Assembly: GCF_001517105.1 (NCBI RefSeq)
Contig: NZ_LPVF01000014.1
Span: forward strand, 1-64,000
Length of the DNA: 64,000 nucleotides
From: Bacillus halotolerans
Lineage (GTDB): Bacteria; Bacillota; Bacilli; Bacillales; Bacillaceae
Direction of reading: 5' to 3'
Part shown: piece after piece, positions 9,955-32,073 of the stretch
How positions within the stretch are numbered: the stretch's first letter is position 1
How the letters are laid out: the number at the start of each line of letters is the position of its first letter
The notes under the pieces: generated by a model
Seen by the model: the letters and a program-made list of their open reading frames with translations, nothing else
Told to the model about the DNA's origin: nothing
The model's database searches: none
Program-made: the position numbers and the translations under genes

Positions 9955-10775
9955 AGCTCGTTCACCAGCCCTTCCTGAGTCAAATGATTTTCTTCCAAAG
10001 CCAGTCCATTTTCTCTTAAGAGCTGGCTGAGCTGGAATGAGAAGGGTAAATCAAGCCCGATTCGAACAAGTTCCTTATTCAATTTGAAAATTTCTTCAGG
10101 CGTACCCTCAGCATATTTCTTACCGCCATTCATGACAATGATTCTGTCAGCTTTTGCTGCCTCATTCAGATCATGTGTAATCGAAATGACAGTTGCCATG
10201 CCTTGCTCTTTTAAATGTCTTACCGTTTCAAGCACTTCTTCTCGCCCTATCGGGTCAAGCATGGATGTTGCTTCATCTAAGATAATAATATCAGGACGTG
10301 CGGCAATAATCCCTGCTATCGCAACTCTCTGCTTTTGGCCTCCGGAGAGATGGTGCGGCTCTTGATCAAGAAAATCCTGCATGTTGACCTGTTTGACAGC
10401 CCAATCTACTCTCTCAATCATTTCTTCCCGCGGTACACCATTGTTTTCTAAACCAAAAGCCACATCATCGCGAACTGTCGTTCCGACAAATTGGTTATCC
10501 GGATTTTGAAAGACCATTCCAATCTTCTTACGCACTTCCCACACTGACTCCTCTGTCAGTTGAATTCCAGCAACCTTTATGTCGCCTGATTCAGGAAGGA
10601 TTAAACCATTCAATGCCCGGGCCAGTGTTGATTTCCCTGAACCGTTATGACCCACAATTGCAAGCCATTCACCCTCATACACCTGCAGGGAGACGCTATC
10701 TAGTGCTCGTCTTTCTGCGTCTTTCCGATATCGAAAAACGATATCCTCTACCGATATCAACTGATTTTGATTCAC
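9930..10775 (-). CDS. ecfA1: EcfA1, energy-coupling factor ATPase
   Basis: 281 residues from the GTG at 10775, chosen because GAGAGGAGG lies ten bases upstream; the frame remains open to 10892 but that part covers the rplQ terminator. Motifs: Walker [10 protein letters not shown]-loop [11 protein letters not shown], signature [13 protein letters not shown], Walker [14 protein letters not shown], switch SITHDLNE. It pairs with EcfA2 on EcfT to power vitamin uptake. Confidence 0.95.
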   Translation of the reverse strand: MNQNQLISVEDIVFRYRKDAERRALDSVSLQVYEGEWLAIVGHNGSGKSTLARALNGLILPESGDIKVAGIQLTEESVWEVRKKIGMVFQNPDNQFVGTTVRDDVAFGLENNGVPREEMIERVDWAVKQVNMQDFLDQEPHHLSGGQKQRVAIAGIIAARPDIIILDEATSMLDPIGREEVLETVRHLKEQGMATVISITHDLNEAAKADRIIVMNGGKKYAEGTPEEIFKLNKELVRIGLDLPFSFQLSQLLRENGLALEENHLTQEGLVNELWTLQSKM

Positions 10776-10839
10776 GGACAACCGGCCTCCTCTCAGCTCA
10801 TACTCTGCTTGTCTCTCTATTGAAAAAGTTGCAGTATCT

Positions 10840-10885
10840 AAAAAAAGGGCATAGATCCAGTTAGAAACTGTCCCGCCCTTCTTTA
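10840..10885 (-). terminator. terminator after rplQ (end of S10-spc-alpha)
   Basis: Minus strand AAGAAGGGC … CAGTTTCTAACTG … GCCCTTTTTT: a nested hairpin with a T run between rplQ and ecfA1. Confidence 0.75.
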
Positions 10886-10904
10886 GATACACAAAAATAT
10901 GTGA

Positions 10905-11282
<378 letters not shown>

Positions 11283-11344
11283 TTATTGGAATGCTTTTTC
11301 TGAATTATAAACACACGAAAATCCTAGTTCACAAGGGAAACTAG

Positions 11345-12289
11345 TCAATCGTCTTTGCGAAGTCCGAGTCCAAGTTCTTCTAGTTTCGCTTTCACTTCTT
11401 CAAGTGATTTACGTCCTAGATTACGAACTTTCATCATATCTTCTTCCGTCTTGTTCGCAAGCTCTTGAACCGTGTTGATACCCGCACGCTTTAAGCAGTT
11501 GTAAGAACGAACAGAAAGATCCAATTCTTCAATCGTCATTTCAAGAACTTTCTCTTTTTGATCTTCTTCTTTTTCAACCATGATTTCAGCATGCTGAGCT
11601 TCGTCAGTTAAACCAACGAATATATTAAGGTGTTCAGTTAAAATCTTTGAACCAAGCGCAATCGCTTCTTTAGGTCCAGTGCTTCCATCAGTCCAAACAT
11701 CAAGTGTAAGTTTGTCATAGTTTGCAACCTGGCCTACACGAGTGTTCTCTACTTGATAAGATACACGAGAAACTGGCGTATAGATTGAATCGATCGGAAT
11801 CACGCCGATAGGCTGATCGTCTCTTTTGTTTGCGTCAGCAGGCGTATACCCACGTCCTCTTTGAGCAGTAAGGCGAACTCGGAAACTCGCATTCTCACCA
11901 AGAGTCGCGATATGAAGATCAGGATTTAAGATCTCTACATCACTATCGTGTGTAATATCAGCTGCTGTTACAGTTCCATTACCCTGTACATCAATTTCTA
12001 GCGTCTTCTCTTCATCAGAGTAGATTTTCAATGCAAGCTTTTTAATGTTTAAGATAATCGTTGTAACATCTTCCACAACGCCTTCAATTGTCGAGAATTC
12101 GTGCAGTACACCATCTATCTGGATTGATGTTACAGCGGCACCAGGGAGTGAGGATAAGAGGATACGACGTAAGGAGTTACCCAGAGTTGTACCATATCCA
12201 CGCTCAAGTGGCTCTACGACAAACTTACCAAATTTGGCATCGTCGCTGATTTCAACCGTTTCGATTTTTGGTTTTTCAATCTCGATCAT
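11345..12289 (-). CDS. rpoA: RNA polymerase alpha subunit
   Basis: 314 residues. The N-terminal dimerisation domain includes [21 protein letters not shown]; the C-terminal domain (about 245-314) has the helix-hairpin motif [16 protein letters not shown] that binds UP elements and activators such as Spx. The linker is very acidic (EKEEDQKEK). RBS AAGGAGGG. It is the fourth gene of the alpha cluster. Confidence 0.99.
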   Translation of the reverse strand: MIEIEKPKIETVEISDDAKFGKFVVEPLERGYGTTLGNSLRRILLSSLPGAAVTSIQIDGVLHEFSTIEGVVEDVTTIILNIKKLALKIYSDEEKTLEIDVQGNGTVTAADITHDSDVEILNPDLHIATLGENASFRVRLTAQRGRGYTPADANKRDDQPIGVIPIDSIYTPVSRVSYQVENTRVGQVANYDKLTLDVWTDGSTGPKEAIALGSKILTEHLNIFVGLTDEAQHAEIMVEKEEDQKEKVLEMTIEELDLSVRSYNCLKRAGINTVQELANKTEEDMMKVRNLGRKSLEEVKAKLEELGLGLRKDD

Positions 12290-12420
12290 TACTTAAAACC
12301 CTCCTTCAAAACGTCGAAACCTCGAATAGAATCATATGAGATTCCATCCGAAATTCCCCATTGTTTAGTCCCGTATGTGCTCAGGCAACGAGTCGGTGCA
12401 TTCGTTTAATAAATAACTGT

Positions 12421-12449
12421 ATCATAACCCATTATTGACAGGGACACAA
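12421..12449 (-). promoter_or_regulatory. possible internal promoter before rpoA
   Basis: Minus strand TTGTGT (12444-12449) and TATGAT (12421-12426) with a 17-base spacer, in the 176-base gap between rpsK and rpoA. The -35 matches only moderately, so it may be weak or absent. Confidence 0.4.
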
Positions 12450-12465
12450 AATCTATACAAACAAA

Positions 12466-12864
<399 letters not shown>

Positions 12865-12881
12865 TTAGGTACCTCCCTTAC

Positions 12882-13262
<381 letters not shown>

Positions 13263-13269
13263 TTATAAA

Positions 13270-13416
<147 letters not shown>

Positions 13417-13635
13417 TTATTTGTAACGGTACGTAATCCTGCCACGAGTTAAGTCATATGGAGATAATTCTACCGTAACTTTGTCTCCAGGTAAAATGCG
13501 AATGAAGTGCATGCGGATTTTACCAGATACGTGAGCCAAAACAGTGTGTCCATTTTCGAGTTCAACTTTGAACATCGCGTTTGGCAATGTTTCGACTATC
13601 GTACCTTCCACTTCAATTACATCGTCTTTCGCCAT
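13417..13635 (-). CDS. infA: translation initiation factor IF-1
   Basis: 72 residues forming one S1-like OB fold. It begins [18 protein letters not shown] and contains [21 protein letters not shown]-1 occupies the A site during initiation. RBS AAGGGAG. Upstream is the decayed ybzG-like gene rather than an intact neighbour. Confidence 0.98.
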   Translation of the reverse strand: MAKDDVIEVEGTIVETLPNAMFKVELENGHTVLAHVSGKIRMHFIRILPGDKVTVELSPYDLTRGRITYRYK

Positions 13636-13658
13636 TCAAGTGTTCTCCCTTCTTCAAA

Positions 13659-13945
13659 TCAGTAACTTGCTTTCTGACAAATTTCAAAAGAGAAAATCTC
13701 AGTTTTCCGTTTGTCACACGCCCTGTTTCGTTTATACTGTTCTGAACTTCCGGAGATACGCAATCATAAAGGGTTAAATGATTGATATTCTATTTCTTAG
13801 GAGAATGAAATGTACGCTTTTCTCCGTCTGCTATTAGTACATGATGATTACAATTCCACCGACAACGGCAAGATGAATTCGCTCCTGCCAATGTTAAACC
13901 GAACCTTCTGCCCTATCAAGCCGGAAAAACATCTGCCTTCGGAAT
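13659..13945 (-). pseudogene. decayed KOW-domain ribosomal-like gene (ybzG-like)
   Basis: Between map and infA most Bacillus carry a small gene for a KOW-domain protein. Here only remnants remain in shifting minus-strand frames: GQKVRFNIGR, then AVVGGIVIIM, then LIADGEKRTFHSPKK followed by a TAG. The same frame continues as NINHLTL…[22 protein letters not shown] up to a TGA at 13659-13661. At least two frame changes plus an internal stop are needed to read it through. The order of fragments matches the family, so I call a pseudogene. The family comparison is from memory. Confidence 0.65.
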
Positions 13946-13956
13946 TAAGTCATCAT

Positions 13957-15374
<1,418 letters not shown>

Positions 15375-15407
15375 TTAATTAAGAGGGAATGGATAAATCC
15401 ATTTCCT

Positions 15408-16703
15408 CTAGTTTTTCATAAATCCACGGTAGTTTCGTTTCACCAACTGGCTTTCTAGTTGTTTCATTGTCTCCAAGGCTACCCCGACAACAATTAACAA
15501 AGATGTTCCGCCAATTTGTGCACTTTGAGGCAATCCAGCGAATTGAATGAAAAAGATAGGAAGAATGGAAATCACGGCTAAGAATAAAGCACCCACAAAC
15601 GTAAGTCGATACAAAATGCTCGTAATTCTATCTTGAGTCATTTTCCCTGGACGAACCCCCGGGATATAGCCACCCTGTTTTTTAAGGTTATCAGCCATTT
15701 GTTCAGGATTAACCTGGACAAAAGCATAAAAGTACGTAAAGGCAATAATTAACGCAACATATATAGTCATCCCCACCGGATGTGTATTGTCAAAGTTGGC
15801 TTGAATCCACTTTGTCACATCGTTTGTTCCAAAGAATGACGCGATCGTACGCGGTGTTATTAAAAACGCAACCGCAAAGATTACTGGAATAACACCGGCA
15901 GGATTCACTTTCAATGGAAGGTGAGTAGACTGACCTCCGCCAGCAGGTGAACGACCTGTGCCTTTAGCATATTGAATCGCAATTTTCCGTACAGCTTGCT
16001 GAATGAAAATAACTCCAACAATAACTGCTAAAATCGCAATCACAAGAAGAGCGACTTTCACAATATGAATAAACAGCTGATCGTTGCTGCCGACAAATTG
16101 AGTCTCATATATTTGTCCAACCGTTTTCGGAATACTAGACACAATCCCCGCGAAGATAATGATCGATATTCCGTTGCCTACTCCATGAGATGTGATTTGT
16201 TCTCCAAGCCACATTAAAAAGGCAGTTCCGCCAGTGAGTACTAAAGCGATGATCAGATATGTGGATACGCCGGATTTTTCAATCAGCAATCCGTTAGCCA
16301 AATTGTTAAATCCGTATGACATACCCAACGCTTGGATAAATCCAAGGACAATCGTAAAGTATCTTGTGAACTGAGCCAATTTACGGCGGCCGACTTCACC
16401 CTGCTTAGACCACTCAGTAAACTTCGGCACAACATCCATCTGAAGCAGCTGGATGATGATTGAAGCTGTGATGTAAGGAGTAATCCCCATTGCGAAAATA
16501 GAGAATTGGTAAAGCGCACCGCCGCCAAATGTATTAAGAAGATCAAATACTCCCATTTGAGACTGTGCCTGTAACACATCAGCGTTAACATACGGCACAG
16601 GAATAAACGCACCTATGCGAAAGACGATAAGCATGAGTAAAGTGAATATGATTTTATTCCGGATATCACTCACACGCATAAAGTTGGAGATTGTTTTAAA
16701 CAA
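15408..16703 (-). CDS. secY: SecY, protein translocase channel subunit
   Basis: 431 residues with ten predicted membrane helices. Conserved features: FGGGALYQFSIFAMGITPYITASIIIQLL (plug and helix 2 region) and the cytosolic loop QQAVRKIAIQYAKG. With SecE and SecG it forms the membrane pore for Sec export. Its start is one base after the rplO stop, consistent with coupling in the spc operon. Confidence 0.98.
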   Translation of the reverse strand: MFKTISNFMRVSDIRNKIIFTLLMLIVFRIGAFIPVPYVNADVLQAQSQMGVFDLLNTFGGGALYQFSIFAMGITPYITASIIIQLLQMDVVPKFTEWSKQGEVGRRKLAQFTRYFTIVLGFIQALGMSYGFNNLANGLLIEKSGVSTYLIIALVLTGGTAFLMWLGEQITSHGVGNGISIIIFAGIVSSIPKTVGQIYETQFVGSNDQLFIHIVKVALLVIAILAVIVGVIFIQQAVRKIAIQYAKGTGRSPAGGGQSTHLPLKVNPAGVIPVIFAVAFLITPRTIASFFGTNDVTKWIQANFDNTHPVGMTIYVALIIAFTYFYAFVQVNPEQMADNLKKQGGYIPGVRPGKMTQDRITSILYRLTFVGALFLAVISILPIFFIQFAGLPQSAQIGGTSLLIVVGVALETMKQLESQLVKRNYRGFMKN

Positions 16704-16704
16704 G

Positions 16705-17157
<453 letters not shown>

Positions 17158-17175
17158 TTATCCGATCAATTATTT

Positions 17176-17890
<715 letters not shown>

Positions 17891-17893
17891 TTA

Positions 17894-18256
<363 letters not shown>

Positions 18257-18288
18257 CTAGGTCACTCCTTTCTTCACTTTAAGCGATC

Positions 18289-18843
<555 letters not shown>

Positions 18844-18858
18844 TCATGTTAAACTTTT

Positions 18859-19263
<405 letters not shown>

Positions 19264-19287
19264 TTACCTCCTTCCCTTTCTTGGGGA

Positions 19288-19488
<201 letters not shown>

Positions 19489-19495
19489 TCATTGA

Positions 19496-20405
<910 letters not shown>

Positions 20406-20408
20406 TCA

Positions 20409-20783
<375 letters not shown>

Positions 20784-20818
20784 TTACCTCCCTTCGGAAA
20801 AAAGAATTCCGAACTTTA

Positions 20819-21097
<279 letters not shown>

Positions 21098-21104
21098 TCA
21101 GTGA

Positions 21105-22735
<1,631 letters not shown>

Positions 22736-22748
22736 AAAGCCTCCTCTC

Positions 22749-23939
<1,191 letters not shown>

Positions 23940-23949
23940 TTACAGATAA

Positions 23950-24878
<929 letters not shown>

Positions 24879-24887
24879 CTAAGAGAG

Positions 24888-25520
<633 letters not shown>

Positions 25521-25556
25521 TCACACCTCCTATTAAGATCATTCTATATTTTAGAA

Positions 25557-25998
<442 letters not shown>

Positions 25999-26027
25999 AT
26001 TATACAGAAAATAGACGTATGTTGCAA
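25999..26027 (-). promoter_or_regulatory. S10 operon promoter
   Basis: Minus strand TTGCAA (26022-26027) and TATAAT (25999-26004), 17-base spacer. It drives the long run of ribosomal genes down to rplQ. Confidence 0.85.
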
Positions 26028-26124
26028 GACTTATTTAGAATATGCATGATTTGCACACTTTTAGTATTATACAGGTGTTTTTCTTATTTATCAAGAAGCG
26101 AGTGAATAAGGGAATTTTCTTCTA

Positions 26125-27063
26125 TCATAAGTGGTACACTGCGTGTTTACTCAGAGTATTGGCAAATAATGATGGCTCCTCGATATGCGGCGTGTGAGCG
26201 GAGTTTTTAAAATAATGCCAGCGTTTTTCAGGAGCATCCACAAACTGATAATACTGTTTCGATGTTTCAGCAGGAACAATCAAATCATGTCTCCCCGAAA
26301 TAAAAAAGCTCGGTACTTTAATAGAAGAAACTGAATTAAATGCATCAAAACGAAATAAATCATCTGTTAAATACTTTGCGCTGAAGCGCTGTCCTCTGAT
26401 GAAACGAGAGATGTTTTTTATTCCATACTCATTTCCAGCAAGCAACTGATACAATACTGTAAGAATGTGCCGGCGATGATGAGTGAATCCTCCCCTGCTC
26501 AGTTCAATACAGACTCGAAAGATGAAGTGCTGAATTTTCTTGTTCCAAGGTGGAGGGCCGAGTAAGCCTAAGGCTACTGAAAGAAAGCGATTTGTCTTGC
26601 GCAGAGAATCATAGGCCGTTTTTTCTTCCAGCTGAGTATTAGTGACCTGACTGATTCCATAATAAGCGTGAAAAAGATCCGGCCTCTCTTGCAGTACATG
26701 AAGAGCCAGCAGCGAACCCCAAGAGTGACCTGCAAGGTACACTTTTGTTTTTGAAAAATAATCTAAGAGCCATTCAGTAACTTGAATAGTGTCTTTAATG
26801 ATTTGACTGATTGTCATTGAACTCTGCGGAATCTGTTTAGTATAGGAAAGACCCGAACCCCTTTGATCCCAATTTACAACTGTAAAGTGCTGTTCCAGTT
26901 CCTTTTGATAGCTCCTGATAAATCCGATTTGGGAAGTTCCGGGTCCACCATGTAAAAAAAGCAGCAATGGGTTTGCTTTATCATTTCCATTGATCATGAG
27001 CATCTGCTTCGTATTTTCGATCCTCAGTTTTTTCATGAAAGAAATTGATGTGTTTTCACTCAT
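26125..27063 (-). CDS. ybaC: YbaC, alpha/beta hydrolase (proline iminopeptidase family)
   Basis: 312 residues from the ATG at 27063, nine bases after GAGGAG; upstream codons in the same frame overlap a hydrophobic stretch near the tufA terminator and lack an RBS. Motifs: oxyanion HGGPGTSQ (about 37-44), DQRGSGLS, nucleophile elbow AGHSWGSLLAL (Ser), late Asp in SGRHDLIVP and His in NSAHTPHIEEP. This arrangement is peptidase family S33. The substrate is unknown. Confidence 0.88.
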   Translation of the reverse strand: MSENTSISFMKKLRIENTKQMLMINGNDKANPLLLFLHGGPGTSQIGFIRSYQKELEQHFTVVNWDQRGSGLSYTKQIPQSSMTISQIIKDTIQVTEWLLDYFSKTKVYLAGHSWGSLLALHVLQERPDLFHAYYGISQVTNTQLEEKTAYDSLRKTNRFLSVALGLLGPPPWNKKIQHFIFRVCIELSRGGFTHHRRHILTVLYQLLAGNEYGIKNISRFIRGQRFSAKYLTDDLFRFDAFNSVSSIKVPSFFISGRHDLIVPAETSKQYYQFVDAPEKRWHYFKNSAHTPHIEEPSLFANTLSKHAVYHL

Positions 27064-27121
27064 AACCCATAGCTCCTCAAATAAGATAAACCTTATTATA
27101 CAAGCAAACAAAAAAGTACAC

Positions 27122-27153
27122 AAAAAAACGAGACCCAAAGGGTCTCGTTTTCA
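27122..27153 (-). terminator. terminator after tufA
   Basis: Minus strand AAAACGAGACCC-TTTG-GGTCTCGTTTTTTTG: strong stem plus T run closing the str operon. Confidence 0.92.
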
Positions 27154-27161
27154 ATATACTA

Positions 27162-28352
27162 TTACTCAGTGATTGTAGAAACAACGCCTGAACCAACAGT
27201 ACGTCCGCCTTCACGAATAGAGAAACGAGTTCCTTCTTCGATAGCGATTGTAGAGATAAGCTCAACGTTCATTTCAGTGTTGTCTCCAGGCATAACCATT
27301 TCTACGCCTTCTGGAAGATGAATGATACCAGTTACGTCAGTTGTACGGAAGTAGAACTGAGGACGGTAGTTAGAGAAGAATGGAGTATGACGTCCACCCT
27401 CTTCTTTAGAAAGAACGTAAACTTCAGCTTTGAATTTGCTGTGTGGAGTGATTGTACCTGGTTTAGCAAGTACTTGACCACGTTGGATATCTTCACGAGC
27501 TACACCGCGAAGAAGGGCTCCAATGTTGTCTCCAGCTTCAGCGTAATCAAGAAGCTTACGGAACATTTCAACACCAGTAACAGTTGTTTTGCTGTTTTCT
27601 TCTTGAAGACCGATGATTTCAACTTCGTCACCGACTTTAACTTGTCCACGCTCAACACGTCCAGTAGCAACTGTACCACGACCAGTGATTGAGAATACGT
27701 CCTCAACTGGCATCATGAATGGTTTTTCAGTGTCACGTTCTGGAGTTGGGATGTACTCATCAACTGCATCCATAAGTTCGAAGATTTTCGCTTCGTACTC
27801 AGCATCTCCTTCAAGAGCTTTAAGAGCAGAACCTTTGATAACTGGTACATCATCACCAGGGAAGTCGTATTCGCTAAGAAGATCGCGAACTTCCATTTCA
27901 ACTAGTTCAAGAAGCTCTTCGTCGTCTACCATGTCGCATTTGTTTAAGAATACAACGATGTATGGTACACCAACGTTTTTAGAAAGAAGGATGTGCTCAC
28001 GAGTTTGTGGCATTGGGCCATCAGCAGCAGATACTACTAGGATAGCTCCGTCCATTTGCGCAGCACCAGTGATCATGTTTTTAACATAGTCAGCGTGTCC
28101 TGGGCAGTCAACGTGTGCATAGTGACGAGTTTCAGTTTCATACTCAACGTGTGCAGTAGAGATTGTGATACCGCGCTCACGTTCTTCTGGTGCACCATCA
28201 ATTTGATCGTACGCCATAGCTGTACCTTTACCAGATTTCTTATGAAGTACTGTTGTGATAGCAGCAGTTAAAGTTGTTTTACCATGGTCAACGTGTCCAA
28301 TTGTACCGATATTGGCATGTGATTTGGAACGGTCGAATTTTTCTTTAGCCAT
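27162..28352 (-). CDS. tufA: elongation factor Tu
   Basis: 396 residues. GTPase motifs GHVDHGKT (19-26), [16 protein letters not shown] and the switch I Thr are present. It delivers aminoacyl-tRNA to the ribosome. It lies 119 bases after fusA, with a possible promoter and a 12-bp hairpin in the gap and RBS AAGGAGG. Confidence 0.99.
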   Translation of the reverse strand: MAKEKFDRSKSHANIGTIGHVDHGKTTLTAAITTVLHKKSGKGTAMAYDQIDGAPEERERGITISTAHVEYETETRHYAHVDCPGHADYVKNMITGAAQMDGAILVVSAADGPMPQTREHILLSKNVGVPYIVVFLNKCDMVDDEELLELVEMEVRDLLSEYDFPGDDVPVIKGSALKALEGDAEYEAKIFELMDAVDEYIPTPERDTEKPFMMPVEDVFSITGRGTVATGRVERGQVKVGDEVEIIGLQEENSKTTVTGVEMFRKLLDYAEAGDNIGALLRGVAREDIQRGQVLAKPGTITPHSKFKAEVYVLSKEEGGRHTPFFSNYRPQFYFRTTDVTGIIHLPEGVEMVMPGDNTEMNVELISTIAIEEGTRFSIREGGRTVGSGVVSTITE

Positions 28353-28399
28353 TCTAAAATCCTCCTTAAGAGCTTTTAATTAGTAATGTATAGAGTGAT

Positions 28400-28427
28400 A
28401 GGAAGTGAAAGAAAGCTTTCACTTCCT
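28400..28427 (-). other. 12-bp hairpin in the tufA 5' untranslated region
   Basis: Minus strand AGGAAGTGAAAG-CTTT-CTTTCACTTCCT forms a perfect stem, followed by ATCACTC rather than a T run, so it is not a typical terminator. It starts a few bases after the possible tufA promoter and could stabilise the tufA mRNA 5' end. Confidence 0.6.
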
Positions 28428-28428
28428 C

Positions 28429-28458
28429 ATCTTACAATAGTAGTTATACTTGAGTTAA
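28429..28458 (-). promoter_or_regulatory. possible internal promoter before tufA
   Basis: Minus strand TTAACT (28453-28458) and TAAGAT (28429-28434), 18-base spacer, in the fusA-tufA gap. A separate tufA promoter would allow EF-Tu to be made in excess over EF-G. Confidence 0.45.
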
Positions 28459-28471
28459 GAGGCAAAATCAA

Positions 28472-30550
28472 TTATTCGCCTTTATTTTTTTTGATAATTT
28501 CTTCAGCAATGCTCTTCGGCACTTCTTCGTAGTGATCCATGTGCATAGTGAACGTACCGCGACCTTGCGTGTTAGAACGAAGGGCAGTAGCGTAACCGAA
28601 CATTTCAGCAAGAGGAACCATCGCACGAACAACTTGCGCGTTACCGCGAGCTTCCATACCTTCTACGCGTCCGCGACGAGAAGTAACATCACCCATGATG
28701 TCTCCCATGTATTCTTCAGGAATAACCACTTCTACTTTCATGATTGGTTCAAGAAGAACTGGGTTACATTTGCTGACTGCATTTTTCAATGCCATAGAAG
28801 CAGCAACTTTAAACGCCATTTCGTTTGAGTCAACATCATGGTAAGAGCCATCAAAAAGTTTTGCTTTAATGTCGATAAGCGGGAATCCAGCTAATACACC
28901 ATTTTCAAGTGAATCTTCTAGACCTGCTTGAACAGCTGGGATGTATTCACGAGGAACAACCCCACCGACAATCGCATTTTCGAATTCAAAGCCAGCGCCT
29001 TCTTCGTTTGGTTCGAATTCAATCCAAACGTGACCGAACTGACCGCGTCCACCAGACTGACGTACGAATTTACCTTCAACTTTTGCACCGGAACGGAATG
29101 TTTCACGGTACGCAACTTGAGGAGCACCAACGTTAGCTTCTACTTTGAATTCACGCTTCATACGATCAACAATGATATCAAGGTGAAGCTCACCCATACC
29201 AGAGATGATTGTCTGACCAGTTTCCGGGTTTGTTTGAGTACGGAATGTTGGATCCTCTTCAGCAAGTTTTGCTAAAGCGATACCCATTTTATCTTGGTCA
29301 GCTTTTGATTTAGGCTCAATTGCAACGTCGATAACTGGTTCTGGGAATTCCATTGATTCAAGGATAACTAGATCCTTTTCATCACATAGAGTATCTCCAG
29401 TAGAAGTATCTTTTAGACCTACAGCAGCTGCGATATCGCCTGCATATACAGTAGCGATTTCTTCACGGCTGTTGGCGTGCATTTGAAGGATACGTCCAAC
29501 ACGCTCACGTTTGCCTTTAGTTGAGTTTTTCACGTATGAACCAGAATCAAGTGTTCCAGAGTACACGCGGAAGAACGTCAGCTTACCAACGTAAGGGTCA
29601 GTCATAACTTTAAATGCTAGTGCAGAGAATGGCTCGTCATCAGAAGAATGACGCTCAATCTCTTCATTTGTATCAGGACGTATACCTTTGATTGCAGCAA
29701 CGTCTGTTGGTGCAGGAAGGTAGTCAAGAACAGCATCAAGTACTAGTTGAACACCTTTGTTTTTGAAGGCAGAACCAACAAGAACTGGGTAGAATTCAAC
29801 ATTTAAAGTACCTTTACGGATACCTGCTTTTAACTCGTCAATAGTGATCTCTTCACCCTCAAGGTATTTGTCCATAAGATCTTCATCAAGCTCACATACA
29901 GCTTCAATGAGGCTGTTGCGAAGCTCTTCAGCTTGCTCTTTGTACTCTTCAGGGATTTCTTTCGCATCAGAACGAGTTCCAAGATCATCTTCGTAGAAAT
30001 ACGCAACGTTTTCTACTAGGTCAATGATACCTTCGAAGTTGTCTTCAGCACCGATCGGCAATTGAATTGCATGAGCGTTAGCTTGAAGACGATCTCTTAA
30101 AGTTCCTACAGAGTAAAGGAAGTCTGCACCGATTTTGTCCATTTTGTTGACGAAAACGATACGCGGTACTCCGTAAGTTGTTGCTTGACGCCAAACAGTT
30201 TCTGTTTGAGGCTCAACGCCAGACTGTGCGTCAAGTACAGCAACAGCACCATCAAGTACACGAAGAGAACGTTCAACTTCAACTGTGAAGTCTACGTGTC
30301 CTGGAGTATCGATGATGTTTACGCGGTATCCTTTCCACTGTGCAGTTGTCGCAGCGGAAGTGATTGTGATACCACGTTCTTGTTCCTGCTCCATCCAGTC
30401 CATTTGTGAAGCTCCTTCATGAGTTTCACCAATTTTGTGGATACGACCAGTATAGAACAAGATACGTTCTGTAGTAGTCGTTTTACCGGCATCAATGTGA
30501 GCCATGATCCCGATATTACGAGTTTTGTCTAAGGAGAACTCTCTTGCCAT
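28472..30550 (-). CDS. fusA: elongation factor G
   Basis: 692 residues. GTPase motifs AHIDAGKT (17-24), DTPGHVDF and NKMDKIGAD, followed by domains II-V of the translocase. The domain III-V region known for fusidic-acid resistance shows no obvious lesion. RBS GGAAGGAGAAA. It is the fourth gene of the str operon. Confidence 0.99.
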   Translation of the reverse strand: MAREFSLDKTRNIGIMAHIDAGKTTTTERILFYTGRIHKIGETHEGASQMDWMEQEQERGITITSAATTAQWKGYRVNIIDTPGHVDFTVEVERSLRVLDGAVAVLDAQSGVEPQTETVWRQATTYGVPRIVFVNKMDKIGADFLYSVGTLRDRLQANAHAIQLPIGAEDNFEGIIDLVENVAYFYEDDLGTRSDAKEIPEEYKEQAEELRNSLIEAVCELDEDLMDKYLEGEEITIDELKAGIRKGTLNVEFYPVLVGSAFKNKGVQLVLDAVLDYLPAPTDVAAIKGIRPDTNEEIERHSSDDEPFSALAFKVMTDPYVGKLTFFRVYSGTLDSGSYVKNSTKGKRERVGRILQMHANSREEIATVYAGDIAAAVGLKDTSTGDTLCDEKDLVILESMEFPEPVIDVAIEPKSKADQDKMGIALAKLAEEDPTFRTQTNPETGQTIISGMGELHLDIIVDRMKREFKVEANVGAPQVAYRETFRSGAKVEGKFVRQSGGRGQFGHVWIEFEPNEEGAGFEFENAIVGGVVPREYIPAVQAGLEDSLENGVLAGFPLIDIKAKLFDGSYHDVDSNEMAFKVAASMALKNAVSKCNPVLLEPIMKVEVVIPEEYMGDIMGDVTSRRGRVEGMEARGNAQVVRAMVPLAEMFGYATALRSNTQGRGTFTMHMDHYEEVPKSIAEEIIKKNKGE

Positions 30551-30602
30551 TGGGTAATTTCTCCTTCCTTATTGGGAAATTGTGTTTTTTAGTATATAAA
30601 TC

Positions 30603-31088
<486 letters not shown>

Positions 31089-31114
31089 TCATCAATTATA
31101 CGTTTATACGTTTA

Positions 31115-31546
<432 letters not shown>

Positions 31547-31645
31547 TCATTACGTTTTATAACCCACATACCCAGGTGGTTCATCAATAGGCAAAAAACA
31601 ATGTCTTTACACGAGAATAAATCTCACGCAAAAACAAAAAGTACG

Positions 31646-31894
31646 TTATAACATAATGGCAACAGCTGCTGCTCCTACTTCAATTCCGCAGGCTTTGCCG
31701 AGCTTTTTCATGGATTCAACCATTGAGACAGTAATCCCATTATCTTTCGCAAGTGTTATCACACTTGACGTAAGAATAGGATCCGCGTCTTTTGCAACGA
31801 CTACTTCCTTTACTGAACCTCGTTTTAGAGCTTTCACTGTTTGCTTCGTACCAATAATAATTGATTTGGCCTGTGATACTTTATCATAAGACAT
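31646..31894 (-). CDS. rplGB: L7Ae-family ribosomal protein (YbxF, RplGB)
   Basis: 82 residues from the ATG at 31894, eight bases after GGAGG. The fold is L7Ae/L30e-like ([26 protein letters not shown]). Bacillus YbxF binds kink-turn RNA; its cellular role is not settled. First gene of the str operon, directly after the promoter. Confidence 0.95.
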   Translation of the reverse strand: MSYDKVSQAKSIIIGTKQTVKALKRGSVKEVVVAKDADPILTSSVITLAKDNGITVSMVESMKKLGKACGIEVGAAAVAIML

Positions 31895-31941
31895 AAACAT
31901 ATCCTCCAAAGTAACAGGTTTATTTCGAGCACCTTGGTTAT

Positions 31942-31970
31942 ATTATCATTCTAGGAGACGAATGTCAACA
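31942..31970 (-). promoter_or_regulatory. str operon promoter
   Basis: Minus strand TTGACA (31965-31970) and TAATAT (31942-31947), 17-base spacer, ahead of rplGB-rpsL-rpsG-fusA-tufA. Confidence 0.8.
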
Positions 31971-32030
31971 AGGTATGACATTTTTTAGTTTCTATCTTCT
32001 CATAGAGTGATTTTTTTATTTAAATATGAC

Positions 32031-32062
32031 TGCTGAAAGACTGTTTTGCAGTCTCTCAGCAG
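32031..32062 (-). other. stable hairpin after rpoC
   Basis: Minus strand TGCTGAGAGACTG-CAAAA-CAGTCTTTCAGCA, a 13-base imperfect stem just after the rpoC stop. The following sequence (GTCATATTTAAATAAAAAAAT) is AT-rich but lacks a clean T run, so it is either a weak terminator or a processing/3'-protecting element. Confidence 0.65.
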
Positions 32063-32073
32063 CATGATATCAG

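Noticed and set aside
27318-28271. Long open frames opposite tufA and fusA
   Set aside because: They arise from strong codon bias of the highly expressed sense genes; there is no RBS or family similarity.
28400-28427. Intrinsic terminator between fusA and tufA
   Set aside because: The stem is strong but is not followed by a T run, so I list it only as a hairpin.
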